NCBI GenBank assembly: GCA_028293805.1
Contig: JAQGOC010000083.1
Coordinates: 1 to 36,252 of the forward strand
DNA: 36,252 nucleotides
Reading direction: 5' to 3'
Origin: Gammaproteobacteria bacterium
Lineage (GTDB): Bacteria; Pseudomonadota; Gammaproteobacteria; Steroidobacterales; Steroidobacteraceae
The notes beneath the pieces were generated by a model, which saw nothing but the letters and a program-made list of their open reading frames with translations, ran no database searches and was not told the origin of the DNA. Below, in pieces: positions 26,789-34,207 of this stretch; position 1 is the stretch's first letter, and the number at the start of each line of letters is the position of its first letter. The translations under genes and the position numbers were made by a program.

Positions 26789-27963
26789 GGTGAAGGAGCA
26801 GATGCGAGCGCCTGTTCGCCCGCCAACTGACCCAAAGCACGAACCAGGAGCTGCGCAGGCCGAACCTGTTCCACTTCGACATCGACGCTGGCGCTCAATC
26901 CATGCTCCAGCCGCGCGGCAATGGGTGATTGCCGAGTTACATCGAGCTCGACACGGGCTACGCCCTGGCGTCCTTCAGTCGCAACACGAGTCACGGTTGC
27001 CACGACGCTGCCGTATTGACCCCATGGCAGACCTTCGAGACGCAGCCGCGCGTGCTGCCCCGCCCGAATGCGGCCGACGGCGCGACCAGCAGGGAACTCT
27101 GCGATCGCCTGAACTTCTCCAGCCGGTACGATGGTGGCGAGCACAGCTCCATCGCTGACGTAGGCGCCTGGCCTCAGCACCGTGAGATCCCCAACAACGC
27201 CGTCAATCGGTGACCTGATCGTGCGGCGCTGGACCTCGAAGGCGAGCTGGGAAATTTGTGCTGCAGATGTGGCGCACTCTCCCTCTAGAGTCTTCAGTTG
27301 ATGGTGCAATTGTTCAATGGTGCTCAAGCGGTCGCTCTGGCGCGTACTCATCTCCGCCCCAACGCGGGCAACAGCCTGCAGCGCTGTCCGTTCGTTCAGA
27401 CGGTCACGCTCGGCTTCCGAACGCCTTCGCAGATAGTCGACTTGGGAAATAAGGGCCTTTTCCCGCATTTGTTCCAGTCGCTCGATCTCGGTCTCTGCAA
27501 AGCGTGACAGGGGCCGGGCTGCATCTGCCTGGGTGCGGGCTTCGTCTATTGTGGCTCGCTTTGTGAGCCGCTCGGAATCGAGGGTCCTTTCCTGAGCACC
27601 TATCTCGGCTTCGACTGCAGATATTTCACGAACGCGGGCTTCGTGGCGCGCGCGTTCCACGTCGAGCTGCAAGCTGGCAGCGCTGCTGTCCAGGACTACG
27701 AGCGTGTCTCCTTGTCGAACCGCCCTCCCGAGCTGGAGGTGGGAGGCTGTGACTTCGCCAGCAACGGGGGCCTGAATGACATTGCTCGATGCACCCGCTT
27801 CGAGGTGCGCCGCGCGGCTGGTTTCATACAGCGATACACGCGCGAAGCACAGCCAGGCGAGTCCGGCGAGCATAAACGCGGACACCAGGCCGAGCGCCAG
27901 CAAGGGTGCGCGGGCGGATTCGGCTTCCATCGCGCGAAAGGTTCGGGAGAAGGGGGTGGACAT
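26785..27963 (-). CDS. HlyD-family secretion adaptor (NHLM-type)
   Basis: 392-residue periplasmic adaptor. One N-terminal membrane helix (about residues 20-43, LLALGLVSAFMLAGLAWLCF) is followed by a lipoyl-like half (VIQAPVAGEVTASHLQLGRA), a long coiled-coil hairpin (about 85-235), the second lipoyl half (RTIRSPIDGVVGDLTVLRPG) and a beta-barrel domain. It would bridge the two ABC subunits to the outer membrane. Its stop overlaps the start of the C39 exporter gene, showing operon structure. It begins 86 bp after the last micropeptide gene, with a strong hairpin in that gap. Length and domain order are normal. Confidence 0.92.
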   Translation of the reverse strand: MSTPFSRTFRAMEAESARAPLLALGLVSAFMLAGLAWLCFARVSLYETSRAAHLEAGASSNVIQAPVAGEVTASHLQLGRAVRQGDTLVVLDSSAASLQLDVERARHEARVREISAVEAEIGAQERTLDSERLTKRATIDEARTQADAARPLSRFAETEIERLEQMREKALISQVDYLRRRSEAERDRLNERTALQAVARVGAEMSTRQSDRLSTIEQLHHQLKTLEGECATSAAQISQLAFEVQRRTIRSPIDGVVGDLTVLRPGAYVSDGAVLATIVPAGEVQAIAEFPAGRAVGRIRAGQHARLRLEGLPWGQYGSVVATVTRVATEGRQGVARVELDVTRQSPIAARLEHGLSASVDVEVEQVRPAQLLVRALGQLAGEQALASAPSP

Positions 27964-28006
27964 GAGCTTGCTCGACTCGTTGTTTGCGGCCTTCGTGTTC
28001 GGGGAA

Positions 28007-28035
28007 GTCCTGCCGGGAGAGTGTCCCGGCAGGAC
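28007..28035 (-). terminator. Perfect 12-bp hairpin between the peptide genes and hlyD
   Basis: GTCCTGCCGGGA and TCCCGGCAGGAC form a perfect 12-bp stem with a 5-nt loop, 13 bp after the last peptide stop and 43 bp before the hlyD start. No T-run follows in the direction of transcription. It is more likely an mRNA-stabilising or partial-termination hairpin that raises peptide over exporter expression. The structure is seen; its effect is inferred. Confidence 0.65.
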
Positions 28036-28048
28036 GCCTTGAGCGGAT

Positions 28049-28099
28049 TCAGCCCTGTCCCTTGTGTCCGCCCGCTTTCACTTTCGTCTTGGTCTTCAT
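28049..28099 (-). CDS. Micropeptide 6 (MKTKTKVKAGGHKGQG)
   Basis: 16-residue peptide, last of the array and nearest to the exporter genes. It shares MK-x-K-T-x-x-K-A-G-G with its paralogues. After the GG only HKGQG remains. The first 33 nt are identical to micropeptide 3. The upstream AGAAAGCA is also shared with micropeptide 3, but the stronger AGGAG seen there is changed, so translation may be weaker. A C39 peptidase could cut after GG, but the 11-residue leader is shorter than known ones. Confidence 0.8.
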   Translation of the reverse strand: MKTKTKVKAGGHKGQG

Positions 28100-28115
28100 T
28101 GCTTTCTGCGGCAGG

Positions 28116-28166
28116 TCAGCCCGGGCCCTTGGCGCCACCAGCCTTCAAGTTGGTCTTGATCTTCAT
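28116..28166 (-). CDS. Micropeptide 5 (MKIKTNLKAGGAKGPG)
   Basis: 16-residue peptide, near-identical to micropeptide 2 (one residue differs, V to A after GG; the other base changes are silent). AGGAG lies 8 bp upstream of its ATG, inside the tail of micropeptide 4, and the two are in the same frame. It may therefore be made alone or as the C-terminal part of a 37-residue fusion. The following gene starts 16 bp after its stop, the same spacing as between micropeptides 2 and 3. Confidence 0.82.
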   Translation of the reverse strand: MKIKTNLKAGGAKGPG

Positions 28167-28229
28167 TTGAGTGCTCCTGTGTTGGGGCGGCTTGCGGCCG
28201 CCCGCCTTCAGAGTGGATCTGATTTTCAT
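28116..28229 (-). CDS. Micropeptide 4, reading through into micropeptide 5
   Basis: Begins MKIRSTLKAGGRKPPQ and continues HRSTQ directly into the start of micropeptide 5 without a stop, giving a 37-codon frame with two KAGG motifs. Comparison with micropeptide 1 shows the intergenic spacer is 2 bp longer and the stop codon (TAG, overlapping the AGGAG of the next gene) has become CAG. No good ribosome binding site is visible before it. It could be a tandem precursor giving two products or a decaying copy. Confidence 0.65.
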   Translation of the reverse strand: MKIRSTLKAGGRKPPQHRSTQMKIKTNLKAGGAKGPG

Positions 28230-28240
28230 GCCGTATCTGC

Positions 28241-28288
28241 TTAGCCGGGGTGGTATCCGCCCGCTTTCACTTTCGTCTTGGTCTTCAT
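28241..28288 (-). CDS. Micropeptide 3 (MKTKTKVKAGGYHPG)
   Basis: 15-residue peptide with AGGAG 9 bp before the ATG. It keeps the constant front MKTKTKVKAGG and has only YHPG after it. Compared with micropeptide 6, the front 33 nt are identical while the tail differs in every residue but the last glycine. Such a constant front with a variable tail is the pattern of precursor families whose front is recognised by shared machinery. Confidence 0.83.
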   Translation of the reverse strand: MKTKTKVKAGGYHPG

Positions 28289-28304
28289 TGCTTTCTCCTG
28301 AGGT

Positions 28305-28355
28305 TTAGCCCGGCCCCTTGACGCCGCCAGCCTTCAAGTTGGTCTTGATCTTCAT
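28305..28355 (-). CDS. Micropeptide 2 (MKIKTNLKAGGVKGPG)
   Basis: 16-residue peptide with AGGAG 8 bp before the ATG. That AGGAG overlaps the TAG stop of micropeptide 1. Lysine-rich front, GG, then VKGPG. Paralogue of micropeptide 5. No cysteine, serine or aromatic residue is available, so common lanthipeptide-type chemistry on this peptide is unlikely. The conserved lysines, threonine and asparagine remain as possible modification or recognition points. Confidence 0.83.
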   Translation of the reverse strand: MKIKTNLKAGGVKGPG

Positions 28356-28365
28356 GGTGTGTCTC

Positions 28366-28416
28366 CTAGCCGATCCGGATTCGCGGGCCGGCCTTGATCT
28401 GCGTTCTCACTTTCAT
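28366..28416 (-). CDS. Micropeptide 1 (MKVRTQIKAGPRIRIG)
   Basis: First of the array, 16 residues, with GGAG 6 bp before the ATG. It differs from the others in having AGP in place of AGG and a tail alternating Arg and Ile (PRIRIG). Loss of the second glycine would disfavour standard double-glycine cleavage, so it may be processed differently or not at all. Its promoter must lie in the 203-bp gap shared with the divergent peptidase gene. Confidence 0.78.
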   Translation of the reverse strand: MKVRTQIKAGPRIRIG

Positions 28417-28619
28417 GATCTGCTCCGTCTTTGGTATGCGGGGGAGGTCCCCCGGCGCCGGGAACATCCCGGGCGCGGCACAAAGATGCCGGCAAGCGCT
28501 CCGCGCGACATGAAGGTTGGACAAAGAATCGTCAAAGCCTTCGTGAAGGAGTAGGTTCGGACTTAAGTCTCACAACAACAGGGCTTAGTTATAAGGGCCA
28601 TTTCAGTACAGGGGGGCTT
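28417..28619. promoter_or_regulatory. Divergent promoter region between peptide array and peptidase
   Basis: 203 bp separating two divergent start codons. It contains a perfect 12-bp palindrome CCCGGCGCCGGG at 28451-28462 and an AT-richer patch (TTAGTTATAAGG, about 28584-28595) that could hold the -10 of the peptidase promoter. No match to the 11-bp phased boxes near 34-35 kb was seen. Co-regulation of both sides is inferred from the layout. Confidence 0.45.
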
Positions 28620-31600
28620 ATGAGGTATCTCTGTCTTGCCGCTGCCGTGTCGGCGGCGGCTACTTTGTTGCTCTGCAAAACGGCGGCTGCCGCACTCTCT
28701 CCGGCCCTGCTCCAGCTTGCCCAAGGAGAGCAGGCAGATGTCATCGTGATCATGCGGGATCAGATCGACAGCACACCCGCCACACGAAGCTGGCGTGCCG
28801 CGCGCACTTCGGCGGTTGACGCCGCTCAGGGCGGCGTGGTTGCGCGCCTGCGTGAAATGAGGGCCCAGAAGATTGGCAAATTCAGGCTGATCAACGCGCT
28901 GTCGGCAAAGGTCTCCCGGGAACAGGCTGTGGAGTTGGCCGCGAATCCACTCGTGCAGGCGGTAGTGCCAGACGCCGTGATGCGCGCGCCCCGCCACACG
29001 CCAATGAGGAGGGCATCCCTCCCCTTGGCCATCGGCTCTGCAAGCAATCTTTGTGGGACCCTGGAGCCGGAGGCTTTGCAGCTCACCAATACGGCGTTTT
29101 TGGATTCCCAGGCGTCACAGGCGCAGAGCGTCATCGATGGCAACGGCAAGACGGTGACCGGGCGTGGGGTCAAAGTTGCCTTCCTCGCCGATGGTATCGA
29201 TCCGAACAACCAGGGATTCATCCGCGCGGACGGCTCGAAGGTATTTGTCGATTACAAGGATTTCTCTGGCGACCCGGCCGGCACGCCCACCGGAGGCGCG
29301 GAGGCATTCGGCGACGCCAGCTCCATCGCGGCGCAAGACATGCCCAATGGCAAGCCGCTCATATTCGACATTAGCGCCCAGTCCATTCCGGGACGCCTGC
29401 CTTCCCCCTGCCGGATTCGTATTCGAGGCGTTGCGCCGGGTGCATCGCTCGTGGGCCTGAAGATCTATTCATCGCTCGGTTATACGAACGAGTCGAGTTT
29501 CATCCGCGGGATCGAATACGCCGTACTCGATGCCGACGTTGATGTCATCAACGAATCATTCGCCGGAAATTTCTATCCCGATCGCCAGGACGACCCGGTC
29601 ACGCTGGCGAGTGCCTGGGCGGTGCGGGCCGGTGTGACCGTCGTGACCAGTACCGGTGATGCCGGTACTGCGGGCACGCTGGGCGATCCCTCGACGAGCC
29701 CCGCCGTGATTGCAGTCGGCGCCAGCACTTCATTTCGCGCTTACGCCCAGCTTGGCGGTTTGGGCATCGAGCCACTCGAATCCCTGGGCTATCTCAGCAA
29801 CAACATATCATCGCTGAGCTCGGGAGGTTTTGCGCAGCTCAGTGCCCGCACTGTCGACATCGTTGCCCCTGGGGATGTCGGTTGGGCGCTGTGTTCTACG
29901 AATGTCAAACTTTATCAGGCCTGCGGTGATTTCAATGGCAACCCATCTGCCTTTCAACTATTCGGCGGAACGAGTCAATCCACTCCGTTCACCTCGGGCG
30001 CTGCAGCGCTCGTGATTCAGGCCTATCGCAGCACGCATCATGGCGCGGACCCTTCACCCGCACTCGTGAAGAGAATTCTGATGAGCACGGCGACAGACCT
30101 CCGGGCTCCTGCCTCGGAGCAGGGCGCCGGCCTCATCAACACGCTGGCCGCGGTGAAGGCTGCTCTGGCCATCGCCGATGAGCAGGGCGTGCCGGCCCGG
30201 CGTGGGGACTCAGTCATCATGCAGCCGACCAGCGTAACGGTTGTCGATGACCCGGGCTCGAGCCAGGTTGCTGAAATTGCGCTCACCAACACCGGCACCT
30301 CCATGAAACACGTCGTGCCGCATCTGCTGACACTGAATAAGCCTCTTGCAGGCAACACTCTGAGTCTGAGTCTGAAGCCCGGCGCAACAGCAGCGACGGT
30401 GAGACGAACGTTCATCGTGCCCGCCGGCGCCGAGCACCTGGACGCGGCAATCGCCTATCAGAACGACATCGCATCCATCGCTCTCGTCGATTTGCAACTG
30501 ATCGATCCTCAAGGCCGGATCGCAGCGTATTCGCTGCCTCAGGGGGTAGGTAACGGGTACGGACACGTAGACGTAGTCTCCCCTACTCCGGGCCAATGGA
30601 CGGCGATCGTCTCGACACCACCCGCGGTGAGTCCCGTCAGCTATACGGGCCCTGTGAAGTTCAGCTGGTCTGTTCAACGTTGGATCAGCTTCGGAGCGGT
30701 GTCGCCGGCGACACTTGATCTCCCGCCGGGGGTTAGCAAGTCCTTCAACGTACGTTTTCGTATGCCAGCGAATGCCGGCGACCGCGCTGCGGCGATACGG
30801 TTTGAAGGTACGGACGGCAATGGGCTGCGCGCATCTGTTCCGATATCGGTACGCTCGCTCATCGCCGTAGATGCAGGCGGCGGCACGTTCGTCGGAGAGC
30901 TCACCGGTGGCAACGGGCGCTCATTCGCCGGCCCGACACAAAATTTCGAGTTCGACGTGCCTCGCGGGGCGAGGAACCTCGACCTCACGGTCGATATCGC
31001 GGACAACGGATACGCGTTGCAGGGATTCCTCATCGATCCCCATGGTCTGCCGTTGAGCGTGCAGCCGAATCTCGATCCGACGGGATCCGCTGCCGAATAT
31101 GGGCTGCGGCTTTTGCGCCGGGAGCCTGAGCCGGGTCGATGGCGGTTCACCCTGCTGCAAAACTACAATTCGTCGGGCGAGCGCACATCGCTGCCGTTTC
31201 AGGGGCGCCTCTCCTTTAAAGAGTCAGGTGTGACTGCCTCGGGACTGCCGGATCGTGCGAACATCAAGCTCGCGGCTGGCCGCCCCGTTGATGCGTCAGT
31301 CCGCGTCACGAACAGTGGGCCCACGACGCTCGCGTACTTCGTCGACGCACGGCGAGACGCAGTTGTCACCGCGAGCCTCGCCCCCAAACCGCAATGTGCC
31401 GTCGCCCCCTCTTGTGCGCAGTACTACATTCCGCCGGCGACCGGCGGCGTGGTGTTCGTAGCGCATTCGGACCGCCCCATCGACATGGACGCGCTTCCGG
31501 AAAGCGGCTTCTTCCTGGGCATCACCAACTCACCGGATCTCCTCGGTCATGAGGTCGCGCCCGGCACGTTGGTGGCGTCACTGTTTGCACCGGAGATCCC

Positions 31601-31949
31601 CTATGGACCGTGGGGACAATACCCCGCCTTTGTCGGGCCGTTTGGCCGCGAAGGGGCGCCGGTCGAGCCCATCGATACGGCCGCGTTCATCGTCTATCAG
31701 CCATTTGACCCCGCGGTGACATCCGACCGCGGTAACAAATGGCTCGATCTCATGACCGGTACCAACACCTATGCTCCGCTGGTACTGGCGCCGGGTCAGA
31801 CGGGCACTATTCGTGTGAGGATCACACCTGATGGCTCGCAGGCCGGGAAGCGCGTATCTGGCAATCTCTACGTGGAGACATATAACGACGCGGTGCTCAC
31901 CGGTGACGAGGTCGCGCGCATCCCCTACACGTACACCGTCACACCTTAG
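28620..31949 (+). CDS. Large secreted subtilase-fold serine peptidase, sedolisin-like active site
   Basis: 1109 residues from ATG 28620 (earlier in-frame starts lie in the promoter gap). Signal peptide MRYLCLAAAVSAAATLLLCK (residues 1 to about 24). An I9-like propeptide (about 38-122, ending LVQAVVPDAVM) precedes the peptidase domain (about 180-575). Ser452 is in GGTSQSTPFTSG. The usual HGTHVAG is replaced by EAFGDASSIAAQ, giving E228 and D232 spaced as in sedolisins. The oxyanion region reads TSTGDAG (D347), and ADGID holds D191. About 500 residues of beta-rich, Ig/Fn3-like domains follow. It is divergent from the peptide array and may trim, activate or degrade the exported peptides, or be immunity-related. 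It ends 6 bp from the stop of the convergent regulator gene. Confidence 0.88.
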   Translation: MRYLCLAAAVSAAATLLLCKTAAAALSPALLQLAQGEQADVIVIMRDQIDSTPATRSWRAARTSAVDAAQGGVVARLREMRAQKIGKFRLINALSAKVSREQAVELAANPLVQAVVPDAVMRAPRHTPMRRASLPLAIGSASNLCGTLEPEALQLTNTAFLDSQASQAQSVIDGNGKTVTGRGVKVAFLADGIDPNNQGFIRADGSKVFVDYKDFSGDPAGTPTGGAEAFGDASSIAAQDMPNGKPLIFDISAQSIPGRLPSPCRIRIRGVAPGASLVGLKIYSSLGYTNESSFIRGIEYAVLDADVDVINESFAGNFYPDRQDDPVTLASAWAVRAGVTVVTSTGDAGTAGTLGDPSTSPAVIAVGASTSFRAYAQLGGLGIEPLESLGYLSNNISSLSSGGFAQLSARTVDIVAPGDVGWALCSTNVKLYQACGDFNGNPSAFQLFGGTSQSTPFTSGAAALVIQAYRSTHHGADPSPALVKRILMSTATDLRAPASEQGAGLINTLAAVKAALAIADEQGVPARRGDSVIMQPTSVTVVDDPGSSQVAEIALTNTGTSMKHVVPHLLTLNKPLAGNTLSLSLKPGATAATVRRTFIVPAGAEHLDAAIAYQNDIASIALVDLQLIDPQGRIAAYSLPQGVGNGYGHVDVVSPTPGQWTAIVSTPPAVSPVSYTGPVKFSWSVQRWISFGAVSPATLDLPPGVSKSFNVRFRMPANAGDRAAAIRFEGTDGNGLRASVPISVRSLIAVDAGGGTFVGELTGGNGRSFAGPTQNFEFDVPRGARNLDLTVDIADNGYALQGFLIDPHGLPLSVQPNLDPTGSAAEYGLRLLRREPEPGRWRFTLLQNYNSSGERTSLPFQGRLSFKESGVTASGLPDRANIKLAAGRPVDASVRVTNSGPTTLAYFVDARRDAVVTASLAPKPQCAVAPSCAQYYIPPATGGVVFVAHSDRPIDMDALPESGFFLGITNSPDLLGHEVAPGTLVASLFAPEIPYGPWGQYPAFVGPFGREGAPVEPIDTAAFIVYQPFDPAVTSDRGNKWLDLMTGTNTYAPLVLAPGQTGTIRVRITPDGSQAGKRVSGNLYVETYNDAVLTGDEVARIPYTYTVTP

Positions 31950-31955
31950 GAGTAC

Positions 31956-33989
31956 CTAGGTCGGCAATCCGATCTTCGCAACGAGCGCATCGAATTCGCG
32001 CATGTTGCGCAGCGGATCGAGGAAGGGATCGGTCTTGACAGCGAGCAGGCCGCCGTCCTGGAGCTCGACCGCACGCTTGAGCCACTGCATGGCGTGCGGG
32101 ATGTCGCCCCAGGCGGCGTAGATCTCGACATACTGATAGGCGGCACCGTCCCCCTGCGCAGCCATCGCCTTCGCGAGCATGGCGTCCGCATCGCTCTGCC
32201 GTCCAAGTTTGTGGTACGCGATTGCCAGGCATACCTGATCGGCCCAGTTGTCCTTGTCCGGGCAGTATTTCAGCGCGGAATCCGCATGCCCCGCTGCGAG
32301 CTCGTTGAGGCCCAGCCAGTTCAGAGTTACGCGGTTGGTTCCGAGTCGCAGCGCCTCCTGAAAAGCCGCCCGCGCATCGGAATATTGGTGAGCGTAAAAA
32401 AACACGACGCCGAGATTGGCATGCGCGCCGAGATCGAGTGGATCGAGACTGACCGCGCGTCTCGCCGCAATTAGAGCGTCAGAGCGCCCGAATGCCGCAG
32501 CGTAGCTGGCATAGGTGTGCAGGATCTCGGCATTGCCGGGTTCGAGCTCGATGCTGCGTCGATAGGCGGCATCGACTGCCTTGTAGTCCGGACTCGTGAT
32601 CGCCAGCACCGTGCCCAGAGTGGACCAGGCAAGTGCCGAGTGGGGCGCGAGACTGACCGCTTTCTGTACGTCGGTACGCGCCGCAGTCATGAGGCGCTCT
32701 CGCTCTTTTGGATCTCTCGTGTACATTCCGGCGACCTGCGTCATGACGTCCGCCCGGAACGCGAGCGCCTGCGCATACTGCGGGTCCAAACCCACAGCCT
32801 CATCGAGCGCGGCAAGCGCGCCGCGCAGGCCCGTCTCGTCCTGAATTGCCTCGCCGTACCGGCCACGCAGGTAGGCATCGAACGCCTGGACGTTACGGGT
32901 ACCGCCCGGAGCAAGCTGCTCCTGCTCATCCGCGAGCAGCGTGATCCGAAGCGCGCCAGACACGGCGGTTGCAATCTCGCTCTGCAGCCGGAAAACATCC
33001 GTCAGATCCCGTTCGTATGTCTGCGACCAGAGGTGAAACCCCGTGATGGCGTCAATGAGCTGCGCGGTAATACGCATCCGATCGCCCACCTTGCGAACGC
33101 TTCCCTCCAGCACGGTGCTCACATTGAGTTTGCGTGCCACCGTCGGGATGTCCACGTCCTTCCCCTTGAAAGTGAAGGACGAGGTGCGCGCCGCCACCCG
33201 CAGGTCCTTGATACGCGCGAGCGAGTCGGAAAGCTCTTCCGAAAGTCCGTCGCTGAAGTAGTCCTGCTGGGCGTCGCCACTCATGTTAACGAAGGACAAG
33301 ACGGCGACAGAGTGAGGCGGTGGCCTGAACTGCGGGCCGTCCGCACCTCGATCGGCGAACCTGGTCAACGGGAAGTACAGGGCGGCGCCCCCAATCAGGA
33401 TTACGAGAGCAGCTGCCCAAAAGTATGGGGGTGCCTTCCGGCCGAGGGTGCGCACCGGTGTTGAAGTCTCGGGTGCCGCGGTTTGCGATGCAACATCCAC
33501 GCTCTTCTGAGCTACCGGGGGTATTGCCCGCGTTGCTGTAGCCAACGCGGCCGGCGCGCCCGTGTCCGCAACCTCACCGACCGCGACCTCCGAGGAGTGC
33601 AGATCAGACCGAATGGCCTCCACAGCGGGTGGCGCCGGAGCCGCAATGGCCGGAGGAAGCTCCGGAGCAAGCGGGTTGACCGGGGCGACGAGCTGATACC
33701 CTCTGCCTCGAAGTCCGCCGATGTACCGCGGCGCCTTCGGATCATCATCGAGGGCGTCCCTCAGGAGCTTTACGCGTTGACTGACCGTCTCCGGGCTGAC
33801 GATGAGCCCCGGCCACACTTTGTCCATCAGCGCATCGAGTGAAAGCAGATTGGGCGCGTGCCGGATCAGGACCAGGAGCAACTCAAAGGAGAGCTTCGGA
33901 AGGGCAATCTCGGTCCCGCCGCGCATCACCCGGCCGCGGCCGACGTCGATCGTGAGATCCGATACTTGATAGCGAACAGGATCGTTCAT
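31956..33989 (-). CDS. CadC-like winged-helix transmembrane regulator with TPR domain
   Basis: 677 residues. An OmpR/PhoB-type winged helix (about 5-105, ending in YIGGLRGRGYQLVAPV) is followed by a Pro/Ala-rich linker and one membrane helix (about 180-200, WAAALVILIGGAALYF). A FlgO/TolB-like periplasmic domain follows (SVAVLSFVNMSGDAQQDYFS, ARKLNVSTVLEGSVRKVGDR), then TPR repeats to the end. Such proteins bind promoter DNA while sensing periplasmic signals. It converges on the peptidase gene (6 bp between stops) and its start faces the first of three 11-bp phased elements at 34055-34099, so that element is the most likely operator. Frame and motifs look intact. Confidence 0.9.
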   Translation of the reverse strand: MNDPVRYQVSDLTIDVGRGRVMRGGTEIALPKLSFELLLVLIRHAPNLLSLDALMDKVWPGLIVSPETVSQRVKLLRDALDDDPKAPRYIGGLRGRGYQLVAPVNPLAPELPPAIAAPAPPAVEAIRSDLHSSEVAVGEVADTGAPAALATATRAIPPVAQKSVDVASQTAAPETSTPVRTLGRKAPPYFWAAALVILIGGAALYFPLTRFADRGADGPQFRPPPHSVAVLSFVNMSGDAQQDYFSDGLSEELSDSLARIKDLRVAARTSSFTFKGKDVDIPTVARKLNVSTVLEGSVRKVGDRMRITAQLIDAITGFHLWSQTYERDLTDVFRLQSEIATAVSGALRITLLADEQEQLAPGGTRNVQAFDAYLRGRYGEAIQDETGLRGALAALDEAVGLDPQYAQALAFRADVMTQVAGMYTRDPKERERLMTAARTDVQKAVSLAPHSALAWSTLGTVLAITSPDYKAVDAAYRRSIELEPGNAEILHTYASYAAAFGRSDALIAARRAVSLDPLDLGAHANLGVVFFYAHQYSDARAAFQEALRLGTNRVTLNWLGLNELAAGHADSALKYCPDKDNWADQVCLAIAYHKLGRQSDADAMLAKAMAAQGDGAAYQYVEIYAAWGDIPHAMQWLKRAVELQDGGLLAVKTDPFLDPLRNMREFDALVAKIGLPT

Positions 33990-34054
33990 CGTAATCGCGC
34001 CCGCCCTTCCCCCTAATCGCTCCAGTCAACAGTAACGTCGCAGGCCAAGGCCCC

Positions 34055-34099
34055 CCTTCACGCAATCTTTGGTCCATCTCTTCCCAGCCTTCACGCACG
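34055..34099 (+). promoter_or_regulatory. Phased 11-bp direct-repeat element, copy 1
   Basis: Four 11-bp units; the first is CTTCACGCAAT (34056-34066) and the fourth repeats CTTCACGCA (34089-34097). It lies between the divergent regulator and the secreted-protein gene at 34208, 109 bp before that start. Direct repeats with 11-bp phasing are typical sites for OmpR/PhoB-type winged helices. Confidence 0.65.
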
Positions 34100-34207
34100 G
34101 CCGCCGCAGCGGAGTCACATTCCAGCACACCAGAAGAGGTTTCTGGCGGTGACTGGAAAGAAATTCCGGTCTCAACCCTTCCCTTCAAAAACGCGAGGAG
34201 ATTGCCG

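Larger units (their letters stand above)
28049..28416 (-). repeat. Tandem duplication of a three-peptide unit
   Basis: Micropeptides 1-2-3 and 4-5-6 are paired copies. Start-to-start distances are 187 bp (1 to 4), 189 bp (2 to 5) and 189 bp (3 to 6). The 16-bp gaps 2-3 and 5-6 are the same length and end alike. The array is therefore two copies of a roughly 189-bp unit that have diverged mostly in the codons after KAGG. Confidence 0.85.

Noticed and set aside
28049-28416. Reading the 28-kb repeats as a non-coding repeat array
   Set aside because: The repeats keep reading frame, start and stop codons and ribosome binding sites, and their differences concentrate in the tail codons, which fits coding genes better.
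28510-28554. A 14-codon plus-strand frame MKVGQRIVKAFVKE in the leader of the peptidase gene
   Set aside because: It begins like the micropeptides but lacks the KAGG motif, has no ribosome binding site and lies on the opposite strand. A chance frame is the simpler reading.
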